Notes: generated by a model from the sequence alone, not told the origin. A stretch of DNA of 60,265 nt from an uncultured bacterium (GCA_946408385.1 CAMJSB010000007.1:1-60265), one strand, 5' to 3'; positions 10,762-21,821 are shown, counted from the stretch's first letter. Program-made: numbers and translations.

Positions 10762-13098
10762 CTAACTCAACTCCAAAAATCTCAACTCCACCTTTCTAAG
10801 TCAGAATTTTGGATTTTGAAATTTTACTATCGCCATATTATTCCAAACCTCCATCACATAACCCACTCCAAATAACTTATGTCTAACTGTATCTCATTCA
10901 GAAATATTACTAGTCACTTCATTTCCTAGTCATCACGACAAATCATAACTCTTTACCAAATTCTGAGGCAATTCTGCCAAAAATCTGCTTGGTGGATTAT
11001 TTTTCACTTGTCACCAAGTCATTCTAGAATGAGCATACGACATAAACAAAACATCTTTTGCTCTCGTAACAGCCACATACATCAGCCTTCTTTCTTCTTC
11101 CAATAATTTTGGGTCAAGAGTTGCATTTGAAAGTGGAAAAATCCCATCTTCCAATCATACAATAAACACGCAAGGAAATTCCAATCATTTACTTGAATGA
11201 ACCGTCATTAATTTTACAGCATCAATATCTCATTTTTCATTCTCCGTAATATCACTCAAAAGCGAAACTTCCTCCATAAACTGTCTCAGAGTTGGTTCTC
11301 ATTTTTCGATATACTTACTCGCCATATTTATCAATTGTCCAATGTTCTCATATTTTTCTTCTGCCTGAGGTTCTCATCATTCCTCTTTGATTAGATAATC
11401 CTTATAATTGATTTTCTTAACCAAAGATTCAATAAAATCTGAAGGACTATCAAGATTTAATTCTTCTTTGAGTTCTTCCATTGAAATAATAAACGATTTG
11501 ATTCCAGTCATAGCCTGAGGAGTAAGCTTCAATTCATCAGGCAAAATCTCAGCTTTTCGTAATTTTTTGATAGTATCATAAATCGCTTCTTCATGAACTA
11601 ATGCATAATCCTCAATTTTTCCTCGTGTTGTATCTCAGATTTTTCTATTTGGAACATTTATAATTCTTTTCAATGCTAGATTATCTCTATCATTCAGAAA
11701 AAATCTCAAATATGCCAATACATCTTTAATTTCTTTTCTCTCAAAAAACTTGAAAGCTCACCAAATCTTGTAAGGAATTCATTCCTGAATAAATAGACTT
11801 TCAAATACACTTGATTGAGAATTCGTCCTATAAAGAATTGCTACTTGTCACCATTCTTTAAATTTTCAAGAATTCTTCATTTTTTTTATCAGCTCAATTG
11901 TATTCGCAGCTTCATCTACATCACTACTATGTGAAAAAATCGTAATCATATCTTTTTCAGTTCATGCTCTATTTGGCTTAATATTCTTTTCATATTGACG
12001 AGCATTATTCTTAATAATAGCATTTCCAGCCTCTACAATATGAGGTTTAGAACGATAATTTATCTGTAGCTTAAACATCTGAATATCTGGCCAATACATT
12101 TTCACATTCAAAAAATTCTCCATCAATGCTCACCTCCATCCATAAATACTCTGAAAATCATCTCCAATCAAAGTCATTTTTGCTCATCATCCACTCATCA
12201 TTTTCATTAGTTCAAACTGTATCCAGTTGGTATCCTGAGCCTCATCCACCAAAATATAATCAAATGAATTCTGCCATTTCTGCAAAATTTTAGGCTCTTT
12301 TCTGAATAATAAATAGGGGAGTAATAGCAAATCATCAAAATCTAATGAATTTGAAGTCTCCAAAGCTTTTTGATATTCTTCGTAAACCTTTCACATAGTT
12401 TCATCATAATTTGAATTAACTCATTTCAAAAAATCTGAAGGCATCATTCAGTCATTCTTGAGTTTCGAAATAACTCCTTTTACCTCGTTTGGCTTGAAAA
12501 CATCTTGTAAATTCAGTCTTTTTAATATTTCTTTTACTACACTTGCCGTATCATTAGTATCCAATATCGTAAAATCTTTGTTATATTTCATTCAAAGTTT
12601 ATCTATATCTTCTTTCAGAATTTTTAAGAAAATTGAGTGAAATGTTCATATCCATTTCATCTGGTATGGGAATAAGCGATATTGATTACCTACATTTTCT
12701 TGTTTATCCGCCTCAATCGCCACCAAAAAATCCATAATATCATCATGAGGTTGCCCCCCTTCAGTAAGGGGGGTAGGGGGGATTTCCTGTTCCCCTTTAC
12801 CTAAAGGGGATACGGCTTCAGCCGAGGGGATTTTTTCATCCACCTCACCTCAAATTTCCTCCGAAATCTTAATCAATCTCTCTTTCATTTCATTAGCTGC
12901 TTTATTTGTGAAAGTCACTGCCAAAACTCTTTGAATGGGAGTCTTTAGCCCCCACCACAAATAAGCAATTTTATACGTCAAAACCCTAGTTTTACCAGAA
13001 CCAGCTCCAGCAATAATCAATGATGGAGTATCTGTATGTAAAGCTGCTAAAGTCTGTTCATCATTCAACTGTGAAGATATATATTCTTTTATATTCAT
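10762..13098 (-). CDS. pcrA: UvrD/PcrA-type DNA helicase, with repeat insertion
   Basis: 778 residues, superfamily 1A 3'-5' helicase for repair and replication-fork maintenance. Motif I is A-G-A-G-S-G-K-T (about residues 31-38), Ia is [12 protein letters not shown] is [12 protein letters not shown] is [15 protein letters not shown] is T-V-H-S-S-K-G-L-E and VI is V-A-V-T-R-A. The tail H-K-L-F-G-V-G-Y-V is the PcrA/UvrD C-terminal Tudor-like region. Residues about 88-117, between motif Ia and the G-T-F-H-S motif, come from a G/C-rich dispersed repeat inserted in frame. It follows the PHP gene by 37 bp on the same strand. The choice between pcrA and uvrD is nominal. Confidence 0.93.
12749..12836. 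repeat. G/C-rich palindromic repeat inside the helicase gene
   Basis: Blocks of C and G runs (ccccccttcagtaagggggg, then tcccctttacctaaagggga and a cggcttcagccg palindrome) stand out from the AT-rich surroundings. Related blocks lie between genes at about 50380-50550. The reading frame of the helicase runs straight through it. Confidence 0.8.
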
Positions 13099-13135
13099 TC
13101 GTTTATTTTGTATAATTAATTAAGAAAAATCTGAC

Positions 13136-14098
13136 TTAACATTCAATTGAAGTTGCTCAATATTTATCATAATATGCCTGAATATGGTCAGGAGTTTTGT
13201 ATTTTGGAAATAATTTCTGATTGAGTAACATACTTGCATTCAATTCTTCCGCAATAGCTCCATTATTCGCCATCCATTCATCCACTTCTTCAGCTTTATA
13301 TCAATTCTTGATACATATTTCTCTAATCTCTTCTCTATCCATAATATGATATTTTCCAGCTGGTTTTCTACGATTTGCATCATACATTTTTGTTCAATCT
13401 TTAATTGATAACGCAATTTCCCATGCTTCTTTATCTTTCTCTTTCAAGTAACGATAATCATTATCTACAATCAGCTTTGTATTTGTCTGTTTAGCCAAGT
13501 TATAAATAAATTGATTTACCTTCTTCGTGATAGGTAGGAGAGGCTCATCCTGTGCAGTTATCTCTAGGTAACATTTTTCTCCAAATATTTCATGCAACAT
13601 ATCATAAATTTCTCTAATCTTAGCTTCACTTTCTCAGGCAGATAGCATTTTGGATATCCAGCTCAATTCTCATCCAGTAAAAATTCTGATTCATTCAGAC
13701 TTTTCTTTCAGTGCATTCAAATCCAATTTCTGAGTTCAATTCGTAAATCCAGTTTGATTTGCATAGGCAATTAATTCCATCATGTTATGATATCATTCAT
13801 CCGTTTCAGCTAATAAACACAAATTTCACACACTCTTCCCTATTCATGAAGATTTCAGATCCATCACAAATCAGATTTCTAAACCAAATATCGCCTTCAC
13901 TCATTTATCATTTTCATCTTCAGGATTTTTTGAATCTTTTGCGGCCAAGAAAAATGATGGCACTCAAAACATACCATTATAATCCGTAATCGCAATCGCA
14001 GGAAATCATAATTCTTTCGCACGTTTTACGATATCTTTTGGTTGTCCTAATGCCTCCAAAAAGCTATAAGTACTATGTCAATGTAGCGGAACATACAT
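13136..14098 (-). CDS. Stand-alone PHP domain of DNA polymerase III alpha type
   Basis: 320 residues that match only the N-terminal PHP region of DnaE (full length usually above 1000). The start V-P-L-H-G-H-S-T-Y-S-F-L-E, I-T-D-Y-N-G-M-F-G, K-A-I-F-G-L-E-I-G and C-Y-L-E-I-T are typical, and it stops at the point where the polymerase palm domain would begin. The two His of H-G-H are kept, with TGA coding the Gly between them. It could be a split polymerase subunit, a free PHP phosphoesterase or a decaying remnant; the frame is clean, which argues against decay. ATG at 14098 is chosen because no upstream in-frame Met exists. Confidence 0.8.
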
Positions 14099-14267
14099 CA
14101 AAGAATCGATTCAAAAAATAAATATATCTTAACTAATTAAGAATAAAAATTTCAGATTTTTTTTCAATCTAAATAAAAATTTCAAATAACTATTTAAACG
14201 TTTATAATGTCTATTGATATTTGCACATAAATATATAATATAAACAATAACAAAAAGTTCAGAAACT

Positions 14268-14531
14268 ATGGAAATTATTTGTATTTTATTAGCAATCCTA
14301 GGATTAATCCTAGTAATCTCTAGCGGTTTAATAAGAAAGTCAGCTAGAAAGATAGACGAAAAAATCTGTAAAGACACAAGTCTTTCAGATGATGAGTTTA
14401 ACAAAATTAGAAATGAAAAGATCTACGGGCCAGAAAAACTGGCAACATACTTGTTTTGGATCGGAGTTATTTTGCAGATTCCGAATACCATACTAGCAAT
14501 AAAATCCATCTTGAACCTATTCATTTCTTAA
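14268..14531 (+). CDS. Small two-span membrane protein, TGA-free
   Basis: 87 residues with hydrophobic segments at about 3-21 and 63-86 separated by a charged loop. Its four glycines all use GGN. A TAATAT -10 box lies near 14246-14251 with TTGATA upstream, and a terminator follows at 14539, so it looks like a complete single-gene unit. No family recognised. Confidence 0.6.
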   Translation: MEIICILLAILGLILVISSGLIRKSARKIDEKICKDTSLSDDEFNKIRNEKIYGPEKLATYLFWIGVILQIPNTILAIKSILNLFIS

Positions 14532-14538
14532 CAACAAA

Positions 14539-14570
14539 GAAAAATAGCGAGAGATTCCTCCCGCTATTTT
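14539..14570 (+). terminator. Terminator
   Basis: aaaatagcg and cgctatttt pair around a gag/ctc inner stem, followed by T-rich sequence, just after the TAA at 14529-14531. Confidence 0.75.
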
Positions 14571-14667
14571 AACATTTCCATTTTTATTTAGACATCTCAA
14601 GAATAAATAAAAGCCTATAATTTTTTGCAATTTGAAAACAACAATAAGTATAGGCAACTAAATAAAT

Positions 14668-15345
14668 TTATTCCACAATTTTACTTATAACAATATCCCA
14701 CAAATCATCGGAAATTTCTTCAATAGATTTAAGCTTTCAATCCGGAGCGCTATCAATAATTGTTCGATTATATTTCTTTGCAACATATTTATAAGCTTCT
14801 GCTGCATTTTTTAGATGGTTCAAGTCAGCCTCATGAATGTCTCTTTTTTTATTGGTATATTCTCTTTTTCATTTTTGGTCTACTAATTCTTGTCAAATTT
14901 CTGCAGGCATATAGAGTAAGATATTCATATCAGGTCTTGGGATTCAAAATAATCAGAATTCAAATTCATCTAGCCATTTTAGAAATTTATCTCTTTCAAT
15001 TAGACTGTGAATTTTCCCTGCTTGGTGTCACATATTAGATGAAACGTATCTATTCGAAATTACAATTTTTCATTCTTCTAATCGTTTCTTAATCCTTGGA
15101 GAGGCTTCATATCTATCCACGGCGTAAAAAACTGAAGCTCTATATGGTCAAACTTCATCGGCTGTTCAGAGATTCCCATTGAGATATTCTTCTACCATTC
15201 ATGCAGATTTTTTTCAGTATTGTGGAAAATCTACCGTTTCCACACCGTATCATTTCTTCTCTAATCTTTCTACTAAAAGCTTTGTTTGAGTTCATTTCCC
15301 GCTTCAATCAGTTCAATCAATTACTATGAAGATTCCCTTTTGCAT
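14668..15345 (-). CDS. tmk: Thymidylate kinase
   Basis: 225 residues; phosphorylates dTMP to dTDP. The P-loop D-G-T-D-G-S-G-K-G-T-Q lies at about residues 9-19. D-R-Y-E-A-S-P, the S-N-R-Y-V-S-S-N motif and a Lys/Arg-rich lid (D-Q-K-G-K-R-E-Y) follow in the family order. P-loop glycines are partly TGA. Length fits the family. The gene is monocistronic; a repeat-rich region separates it from the gene upstream. Confidence 0.93.
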
Positions 15346-15384
15346 TATAGTAAGGTGATAAAATAAATCTGATTTTTTACCTAT

Positions 15385-15500
15385 GTCATTCTGAAGAATT
15401 TGTGACGAAGAATCTTATGTGTTTGTTTTTGCTATTTTTTAATAAACACATAAGATTTTTTTCACCGCCGCTAAGCGGGGCAAGCTTCTTTCAGGATTAC
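15385..15500. repeat. Intergenic palindromic repeat (gtcattctga family)
   Basis: It begins gtcattctga and ends ttcaggattac, the same kind of ends as the element inside mnmA. A perfect 14-bp inverted repeat, aatcttatgtgttt (15411-15424) and its complement (15444-15457), fills the middle, followed by a small G/C-rich cgccgctaagcgg block. It lies between tmk and the nucleotidyltransferase gene. Confidence 0.8.
15411..15463. terminator. Hairpin within repeat, possible terminator
   Basis: The 14-bp stem with a 19-nt loop is followed by a T-run on the + strand and preceded by none on the other, so it could terminate + transcripts; its role for the minus-strand genes here is doubtful. Confidence 0.4.
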
Positions 15501-15509
15501 GGTTTATGC

Positions 15510-16394
15510 TTATTTTACTTTTACATTATATTTTAGTGAAACTTTCTCTCTAATGTCTTGATGAAATTTTAACATTGAATCTGAAACTATTACATCTTTA
15601 TTTCACACAGGATTTCGAATCTTTTTTAATCAAATGATGACTTTTTGAATATGTTTTACTATCCATTCAAAAATATTTCAAAGGAATCAATCTCATAAAG
15701 TTTCCATAACTTTTTTGAATTTAGTATTTCACGAAAATGAGGAGACTCAAAGCGAAATTGTCTGTTTTTCTTGGTAATTTGGCAGGATTCATTTTATCCA
15801 TTTATTACTTTCAAAAAATGAGTTATTAATTTCTTCATCTGGTTGATAAATTAGAACTAAGTGAGCGATTCGATATGCTAGATATATATCAAGAGAAGAT
15901 AAAGAGATTGGATATAAATTTTTTGAATCAGATGTGATGAAAAATGAAAGACAGATTTTTTTTCTAATTTTTTTTCAGAAGCGTTTAGCTCATTTAAGTG
16001 TGAATAATACCATACTTCGAAATTTTGCAGTTCGAATTCTCCCTGGTTCAGCAATGACGAACAAATCGATATCTGAGTTTTTATCTAAAGCATTAAAGCT
16101 GATTGAATTACATAAAAAAATCTGTTCAACGAATGGGATAGATTGAAAAGTGGATTTAAGTCTGTTTATTTCCTCTAGGTATTCATCCATATATTCAGAT
16201 TTTTTATCCCGTGAGAATTCATCTCATGATTCTGATTCGTTTACATCAATATTTTTTAGCATTTTATTTGCATTTGTGTGTTCTATATCAGAATATTGAA
16301 AAAATAGTTCAGCATTTTTTGGAACTGGATAATTCATTATTTCGTAAAACCTTAGGTATGGTTGGATGGATAATAATTTTAGTATCTTTGACAT
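15510..16394 (-). CDS. Nucleotidyltransferase-domain protein
   Basis: 294 residues. The segment F-L-C-N-S-I-S-F followed by N-S-D-I-D-L-F-V-I (about residues 89-105) resembles the minimal nucleotidyltransferase fold, where the two Asp bind metal, although the usual Gly-Ser pair before it is replaced by N-S. The remainder is helical with aromatic residues; no second catalytic domain is recognised. ATG at 16394 is preferred, giving a 16-bp overlap with the prepilin gene upstream; ATG at 16337 is the alternative. The overlap suggests one transcript with the prepilin gene. The substrate is unknown. Confidence 0.75.
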
Positions 16395-17101
16395 ATTGTT
16401 GAATCAGATGAATCATAAATTTGGCAACCTTCTCGTGTTTTACATTTAGTTTGATCATCATTATCATAAAACTTACAATTTCTGAAGGATATAGTTTGAG
16501 AGCGAGCATCTGCTACAAATTTTCATATTTCTTTTGGTTTGTCGCAGTCTTTATTGAGACAGAGTCCAACTATTACATCTCATGTTAATGCGATGCTATT
16601 ATTACCACTTACATAAAACACATTTTTATCATTAATATTTTTCGGAGAAAATCATTTATTCATGATTATATATTTCTCATCAGCTCAACTCCAATAAAAT
16701 TTTAATTGGTTGTTTTGATTGCAAGTGTCGGATATAGAGAGTGTTTTATAAATCTTTATATCACTTGGACTATCTCATGTTGAGTATGATAAATTTATTT
16801 TATCACACATGTCTCCACTAGAGCAAAAACTACCATTTCATCACGTGAATTCAACTATGTAATAATTTGGGAAAATAAATACATTTTCAGATAATTTTAA
16901 ATTTTTACTAGTGAGAGTATAAAACAGAAAATTATTTATCTCTCATCAAATTGAATTGGCACATCATTGAGCTTCTATTGCTTTCCTCTTTTCATCACTT
17001 CATCATAGGTACATAGTCGTCGCCATCATCAAAATTCATATCATCATAACCACGACAATTAATTCAATTAGAGTAAATGCGCTCTTTCTGTTTATGTACA
17101 C
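16379..17101 (-). CDS. Type IV prepilin / pseudopilin-like protein
   Basis: 240 residues. The N-terminus has the class III signal pattern: a short basic leader, then F-T-L-I-E-L-I-V-V-V with Glu at position +5, followed by about 15 more hydrophobic residues. This is the hallmark of type IV pilins and type II secretion pseudopilins processed by PilD. The mature part has at least ten Cys, several in C-x-n-C pairs, suggesting disulfides outside the cell. The start must be GTG at 17101 or nearby, because an in-frame TAA lies two codons upstream and no ATG is present before the motif. PilD and assembly ATPase genes are not in the window. Confidence 0.85.
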
Positions 17102-17190
17102 TTTTTATATAACAAAAAATAAATTCTGAATATAAAATAATATTTTTAACTCTTGTTTCAAGTATTAATGAACATAAAGCCTTGCTTTGT

Positions 17191-18204
17191 TTATGAAAAT
17201 AGAGAATTATTTTTAATTGAATAACTTTCTGAAATTTTTTTTTCAGCAGGTCTTGCTAATTCAATAAACTTGTTTGTATCAAAGACATAATCAGCATTAT
17301 CCATATCGACTTTCTGAAAATGTAACAAATAAAGCAAAACTAAAGCAGTCATTCTAACATCATTTTTACAATATTCTTGGATTTTTTTCAATATTTTTTT
17401 GTCATCTGATGATTTCCATTGTTTCCAAAGACTTTCGACATCAGCTCATGAATCCAAAGTTTTTTTTACTCAAACTAGAGAATCTGAAACTTTATTTAGT
17501 CACATCCTTTTTCAGGTTAATTGTGTGAAGAACACATACAAATCTAAACTTTTTTCATTTAGAATTTCTACTTCTTTTTTTGTTAATCATGCATTATAAA
17601 CACTTACAGGATTATCAAAATAAATTTGATTATAACCAATGATATATCCATCAAAATTAAGCATTTTTTGTACAAAATCTTTTAAGTCTTCTTTCATTAT
17701 ACAGGAGTATATCATTTTACCAGGTTCAAGCTCTTCCATGCTAAATCATAAATAGTATTCTGGGAAATTAGATTCACTTACTTCTCATGAAATTAATGCT
17801 GTTTCGATATCATATACTAAGTATGGTTTTCAGAGTATATCATAGAATTTTCACTGAACGAATGCATCCATAAGAATTTGCTCGATAGTTCTTTGTCAGA
17901 CTTGTCTTTGTTTTTTGGAAACATAGCGAATCATTAAACGATTCAATTCTCACTTATCATTTGCAGGAACTTGAATTTGAATATTATCAACTTCATCTGT
18001 AATATGAATTTGGTTATCGATTAACTGAATAGTTATTAATGGATTTCATCTATCGAAGAACATTACTTCATTTCATTCATGAAAAGCAATTTTGAAAAAA
18101 TCATTTACTCATTGGCATTTTTCCCTTTGAATAATTGTATGTAAGTGGGGAATTAGGTTGTTTTGGATTGTAGAAAGTTCTTCTAATGTGAATTTTTTGT
18201 ACAT
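17191..18204 (-). CDS. RNase H-like 3'-5' exonuclease (DEDD-type)
   Basis: 337 residues. The C-terminal half has the DEDD exonuclease pattern: V-Y-D-I-E-T-A at about 146-152 (first Asp and Glu), G-Y-N-Q-I-Y-F-D-N at about 203-211 (second Asp) and Y-C-K-N-D-V-R-M-T at about 280-288 (last Asp). The N-terminal 140 residues are an unrecognised domain. Related proteins act on DNA or RNA 3' ends; the exact role is not clear. It is monocistronic. Confidence 0.75.
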
Positions 18205-18315
18205 TCAGATTTTTATGATAAAATATGATATAACTTGTAGAGAAAAAAATCTGAATTTCAAGTAATAGAATATTCTATGTATGGTGCGAGAAATAAGTAA
18301 AAATAGGATTGTAGC

Positions 18316-19065
18316 TAGATTGTCCCTGTTTTAATAGATTGCATCTTTGAAAGTTCATTTCTCAAAATTTTTATGTCATTTGTTAGGAAAACGTTCATAT
18401 TTAATTCCTTGAATATTGCTTCATTTTTGTATTCATATTACAATATAATTAAGACATTGGTCTGATGTATTGCATGAAATAACAGCTCATTGTTTTCAAG
18501 TTTGTCGTATATTGTTTATATATAATTTTTTGTTCTTAATTTTTATGAATGTTCATTTTTTGTCTTCATGAATATTTGCATTAGTTTTATCAATTATTCA
18601 ATTAATATCATGGTATAGTCGTAAATCCATAAAATTGTCCATTTGTTTAAAAATTCAAATAATTTCGTTATTTGATAATTTGTTGATTTCGGTAAGACTC
18701 ATTTCAGGTGTAGGATCTATGATGTCAGTATTAGATACTTTAATAAATATTGTTTCTCATCTGCTAAATCTATTTCTTTTTATTTCATTTCAATTCTTGT
18801 CACAAATGGTATATATTCTATCAGATAAATATCATCACATTTGATCTTTTCGTTTGTCAGCTACTCATCAAATAGTTCATCATTGTAAAAAAGTGTAACT
18901 ATAAAGTTTTCGATTCCTGTTTTGGCTATCTTTTGTGTTTTTAATGTATTCGAATTTTCATGGAATTTTTTTGGATTCTTTTTGTTCTTGAATGGAGTTT
19001 TTTAGTTTCATTAAGTTTTCTTGGATTGAGCCATTATTTCTGTTGTCTAAAGTTTCTATGAGCAT
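18316..19065 (-). CDS. Hypothetical protein
   Basis: 249 residues under code 25, with several TGA-Gly codons clustered in G-G-T-I-G-G-V (about residues 66-72). There is no signal peptide or membrane span. It is rich in Asn, Lys and Ile. The first 35 residues look like a helix or coiled coil, and the rest may be beta-rich. No family recognised. It stops in TAG and has no close neighbour on its strand. Confidence 0.7.
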
Positions 19066-19211
19066 TTTGTGTAAATTAAAATTGTAAATACATATAATTA
19101 TAATCAAACTTTCTAAAAAATGCAAAAATTTTGGCACTTTTTTATTGATTTAATTGAAGAAATAAGTTACAATATATGATATATTTTTTATTGTTTGTTT
19201 TTTTGTTTGTG

Positions 19212-19820
19212 ATGAAAAAAATACGTGAAATTTTCCCATACTTCTTGTTGCTAATTTATATTTGATTATTGATTCGAAGTGGAATAAATCCGGTGGATAG
19301 AGGCGTTTGGTATGCAGAAGAATGAACAGTTTTGGCTGTTGTGTTAGTGTTAGTTTTTACTTTCAAGAAATTCAGATTTTCTAATTTCTCTTATTTTATG
19401 ATGTTTGCATGGATAGTGATTCATACAATTGGTGGTCATTATACGTTTGAGAATGTTCCGTTCGATTGGTTTAATGATTTGTTTGGATTTGAGAGAAATA
19501 TGTATGATAGAGTTGGTCATTTTATTATTGGATTCTATGCATTTCCTATTATTGAACTTTTGGATAGAAAGAAGATGGTAAATAACAAAGTAGTATTGTA
19601 TTTATTCTGATTTTTATCTATTGTTTCACTAGCTGGACTTTATGAAATATTTGAATGGCGGTATGCTGTTTATTTTGATCCTGCAACATGAGATGCAGTA
19701 CTTTGAAGTCAGTGAGATGTTTGGGATGCTCAGAAAGATATGTTAATGGATACATGTGGAGCTATTTTTGCTATAATTCTGTATTGAATTAATAAAAAGC
19801 TTAACCATAATCTTTCATAA
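19212..19820 (+). CDS. YjdF/DUF2238-type membrane protein
   Basis: 202 residues with about six hydrophobic segments. The family pattern is visible: I-H-T-I-G-G-H-Y-T-F near residue 75, R-V-G-H-F-I-I-G near 106, L-Y-E-I-F-E-W near 156 and G-D-V-W-D-A-Q-K-D-M near 177. These conserved His, Glu and Asp positions match DUF2238 integral membrane proteins of unknown function. Several conserved glycines are TGA. Confidence 0.85.
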
Positions 19821-19889
19821 ATTTTTACTTGCAAAAAAGAATGAAAAATCTACCATAAACTCTAGTTTTATTATTAACCATTTTTTGTG

Positions 19890-20195
19890 ATGACAATTGA
19901 AGGAACAATTATTTTTATTTCAGAAGAGACAATCGTTGGTCAAAAACAACTTCCAAAAGTTAGCTTCGTTATCGAAGAAGACTCAGATAGAGAATTCAAA
20001 AACTCTTTGATGATAGACTTGTTAGGAGAAAAAACTGAATTGATCAAACAATACAAAGTTGGAGATCATGTAAAAGTATTCTTAAATTATAGAGCTAGAG
20101 AATATGATGGAAGACGATTTAATAGTATTGGAGCTTGGAAAATTGAATGAAATGGAGATTCTTCTTCAAATGGAGGAGATGAACTTCCTTTCTAA
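19890..20195 (+). CDS. DUF3127 protein with SSB-like acidic tail
   Basis: 101 residues. The body resembles DUF3127, an OB-fold-like family: M-T-I-E-G-T-I-I-F, K-V-S-F-V-I-E, Y-K-V-G-D-H-V-K-V and Y-D-G-R-R-F-N-S-I-G-A-W. The C-terminus is a flexible Gly/Ser stretch ending G-D-E-L-P-F, which closely resembles the D-D-x-x-P-F tip by which single-stranded DNA-binding protein recruits partners. A DNA-binding role is an inference from that tail and the fold. GTG at 19887 is an alternative start, one codon earlier. Confidence 0.85.
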
Positions 20196-20213
20196 TTAAA
20201 AGTTTAGTAAATT

Positions 20214-20241
20214 AAAAAGCTGACTGTTTAGTCAGTTTTTT
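20214..20241. terminator. Terminator
   Basis: ctgact (20220-20225) pairs with agtcag (20230-20235) between an A-run and a T-run; it can serve the + gene and the convergent membrane gene ending at 20261. Confidence 0.75.
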
Positions 20242-20260
20242 ATTATTAGATTTAAGTAAC

Positions 20261-21049
20261 CTAATTCAATAAAGGTCATTGATTGTATCAAGTTTTTTCC
20301 TCAATTGTTTTTTTATTGTTTTTTTGTTTACTATTTCATGTTTTTTTATTTGAATTATTTTTAGACGATAAAAAATTGGAGATAAATCAGATGAAAAAAA
20401 ATCATAACATTATTGATAAAAATCGAAACAATGGTTTTAAAATTCAAGATAGCCAATTGCTTAGTTTTAATTTATTACATATGGTATCGCTAACAAATAA
20501 TCAACCAATACTAAAGCCAAATACAATAAGCATCCCCAAAAATATTTTTATAATTTTATAAAGTAAATCCTTTTCAATCTTGTCTAAAGTTTTTTTTATC
20601 TTTATAAAAAGTAGAGTAGAAACCAAAAGTAAAACAAAAAATATTATTAAATCGGTTCCTGTTTCTGAATTCGGTTCTTTTGTTATAATACTATACAAAA
20701 ATGCGATGCATGAAAAAGTTGATAAAATAAGCAAGGGTACACAAAAAAATGTTATAATATATCACTTAACATCTTGGTATTTCCTAATATTTTTTTTAAC
20801 ATTATTTTCTAGTACAAATCATTTTTGTTCATCTATACCAATTTTACTATCAGTATGTTTGTTATCTTTTCCTTCATCATTTTTTTTCTTTTTTTTAGTC
20901 GTATAGATGGTGACAATTATAATTAACACAATGGCTATGATATCAATCAGAAATCCAATATCTATACTATATCATGCTATTTCTATAGGTATAATTCAGA
21001 ATAATCACATTGTAAAACGTATTAACATATAAAATTGTAATGTCTGCAT
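20261..21049 (-). CDS. Multi-span membrane protein, unknown
   Basis: 262 residues with hydrophobic segments near residues 14-26, 32-53, 108-127, 136-154, 168-184 and 212-224. A charged loop with K-K-K-K-N-D-E-G-K lies near residue 60 and the C-terminus is Asn/Lys-rich. No family recognised. A perfect TATAAT with TTGAAA upstream ends 11 nt before the ATG, so the mRNA would be nearly leaderless. The plus-strand frames here are shadows. Confidence 0.75.
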
Positions 21050-21059
21050 CGATAGCTCA

Positions 21060-21087
21060 ATTATAACCAAACTTAGAAAAATTTCAA
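21060..21087 (-). promoter_or_regulatory. Promoter of the membrane protein gene
   Basis: TTGAAA (21087-21082) and TATAAT (21065-21060) on the minus strand are 16 bp apart. The ATG is only 11 nt past the -10 box. Confidence 0.7.
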
Positions 21088-21176
21088 ATTTATGAGAATT
21101 GAAAAATAGGATTTTAAAACAGGTATAAAGATAATTTTCTGTTATAATTTTAAATGCATATGTATGTAAGTTGTAC

Positions 21177-21201
21177 TTGACTTTTTATATAAAAATATAA
21201 T
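21177..21201 (+). promoter_or_regulatory. Possible promoter of coiled-coil gene
   Basis: TTGACT (21177-21182) is followed by an AT-rich stretch with TATAAT (21196-21201) and TAATAT (21201-21206). The spacing to the first is short and to the second is 18 bp, so the exact -10 is uncertain. Confidence 0.45.
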
Positions 21202-21249
21202 AATATATTACGGGTGTATATAGTTTTTATCTCTTAACCAATTATTATC

Positions 21250-21780
21250 ATGACAAATCCAAATGTTACAAGATGAATTGGTTCAGTAGAGAGATTGAAA
21301 TTACAAAAACAATCCGAAAGACCATTTCATCAGGATGAACAACAGTTCTATCTTTTTCATCCAACTATGCCTACGGAAAATTGAAAGCAATTGCAACAGT
21401 TTTTTGATGAAAGAACAGAAATTGAAAATGGAAAAACCAGATTGAAAGAAGATGAAAGAAAGTTGGTAGATAAATTTGATGGTCTAAACAAAGCTCTCAA
21501 AAAATCACAAGAAAAACAAGAAAATTCTGCAGATGGAGCAATAGCGCAGCGGGCAGAAATTGACTCTATCCAAAAGGAAATTCAAAAAGTTACAGAAGAG
21601 TTAATTAAAGTGAGGAAGGAAATGAAGGAAAAAGATGAAGAAATTGATAGGATCAATGAAAAAATTAATGAACAAATAGAAATTGTGATTGAAGATGAAC
21701 ATAAATTAGTTCAAGAGCAACAAGTGGTCGAAAAAGAGAAAAATGATAAAAGAATGGAATCATTAATAGCTCACTTATAA
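21250..21780 (+). CDS. Coiled-coil protein
   Basis: 176 residues. After about 50 residues with no clear fold, residues 60-170 are almost entirely Glu, Lys, Gln, Asp, Ile and Leu in a heptad pattern, a long coiled coil. There is no signal peptide. No family recognised; it could be structural or a scaffold protein. It has its own promoter and terminator. Confidence 0.8.
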
Positions 21781-21797
21781 GAATATTTTAATGTTTA

Positions 21798-21821
21798 GAG
21801 ACCTCATTTGAGGTCTTTTTT
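21798..21821 (+). terminator. Terminator
   Basis: gacctca and tgaggtc form a short-loop stem followed by a T-run, 20 bp after the coiled-coil gene. Confidence 0.85.

Noticed and set aside
20283-20906. Plus-strand hydrophobic ORFs
   Set aside because: They are the complement of the minus-strand membrane protein, which has the promoter and many TGA-Gly codons.
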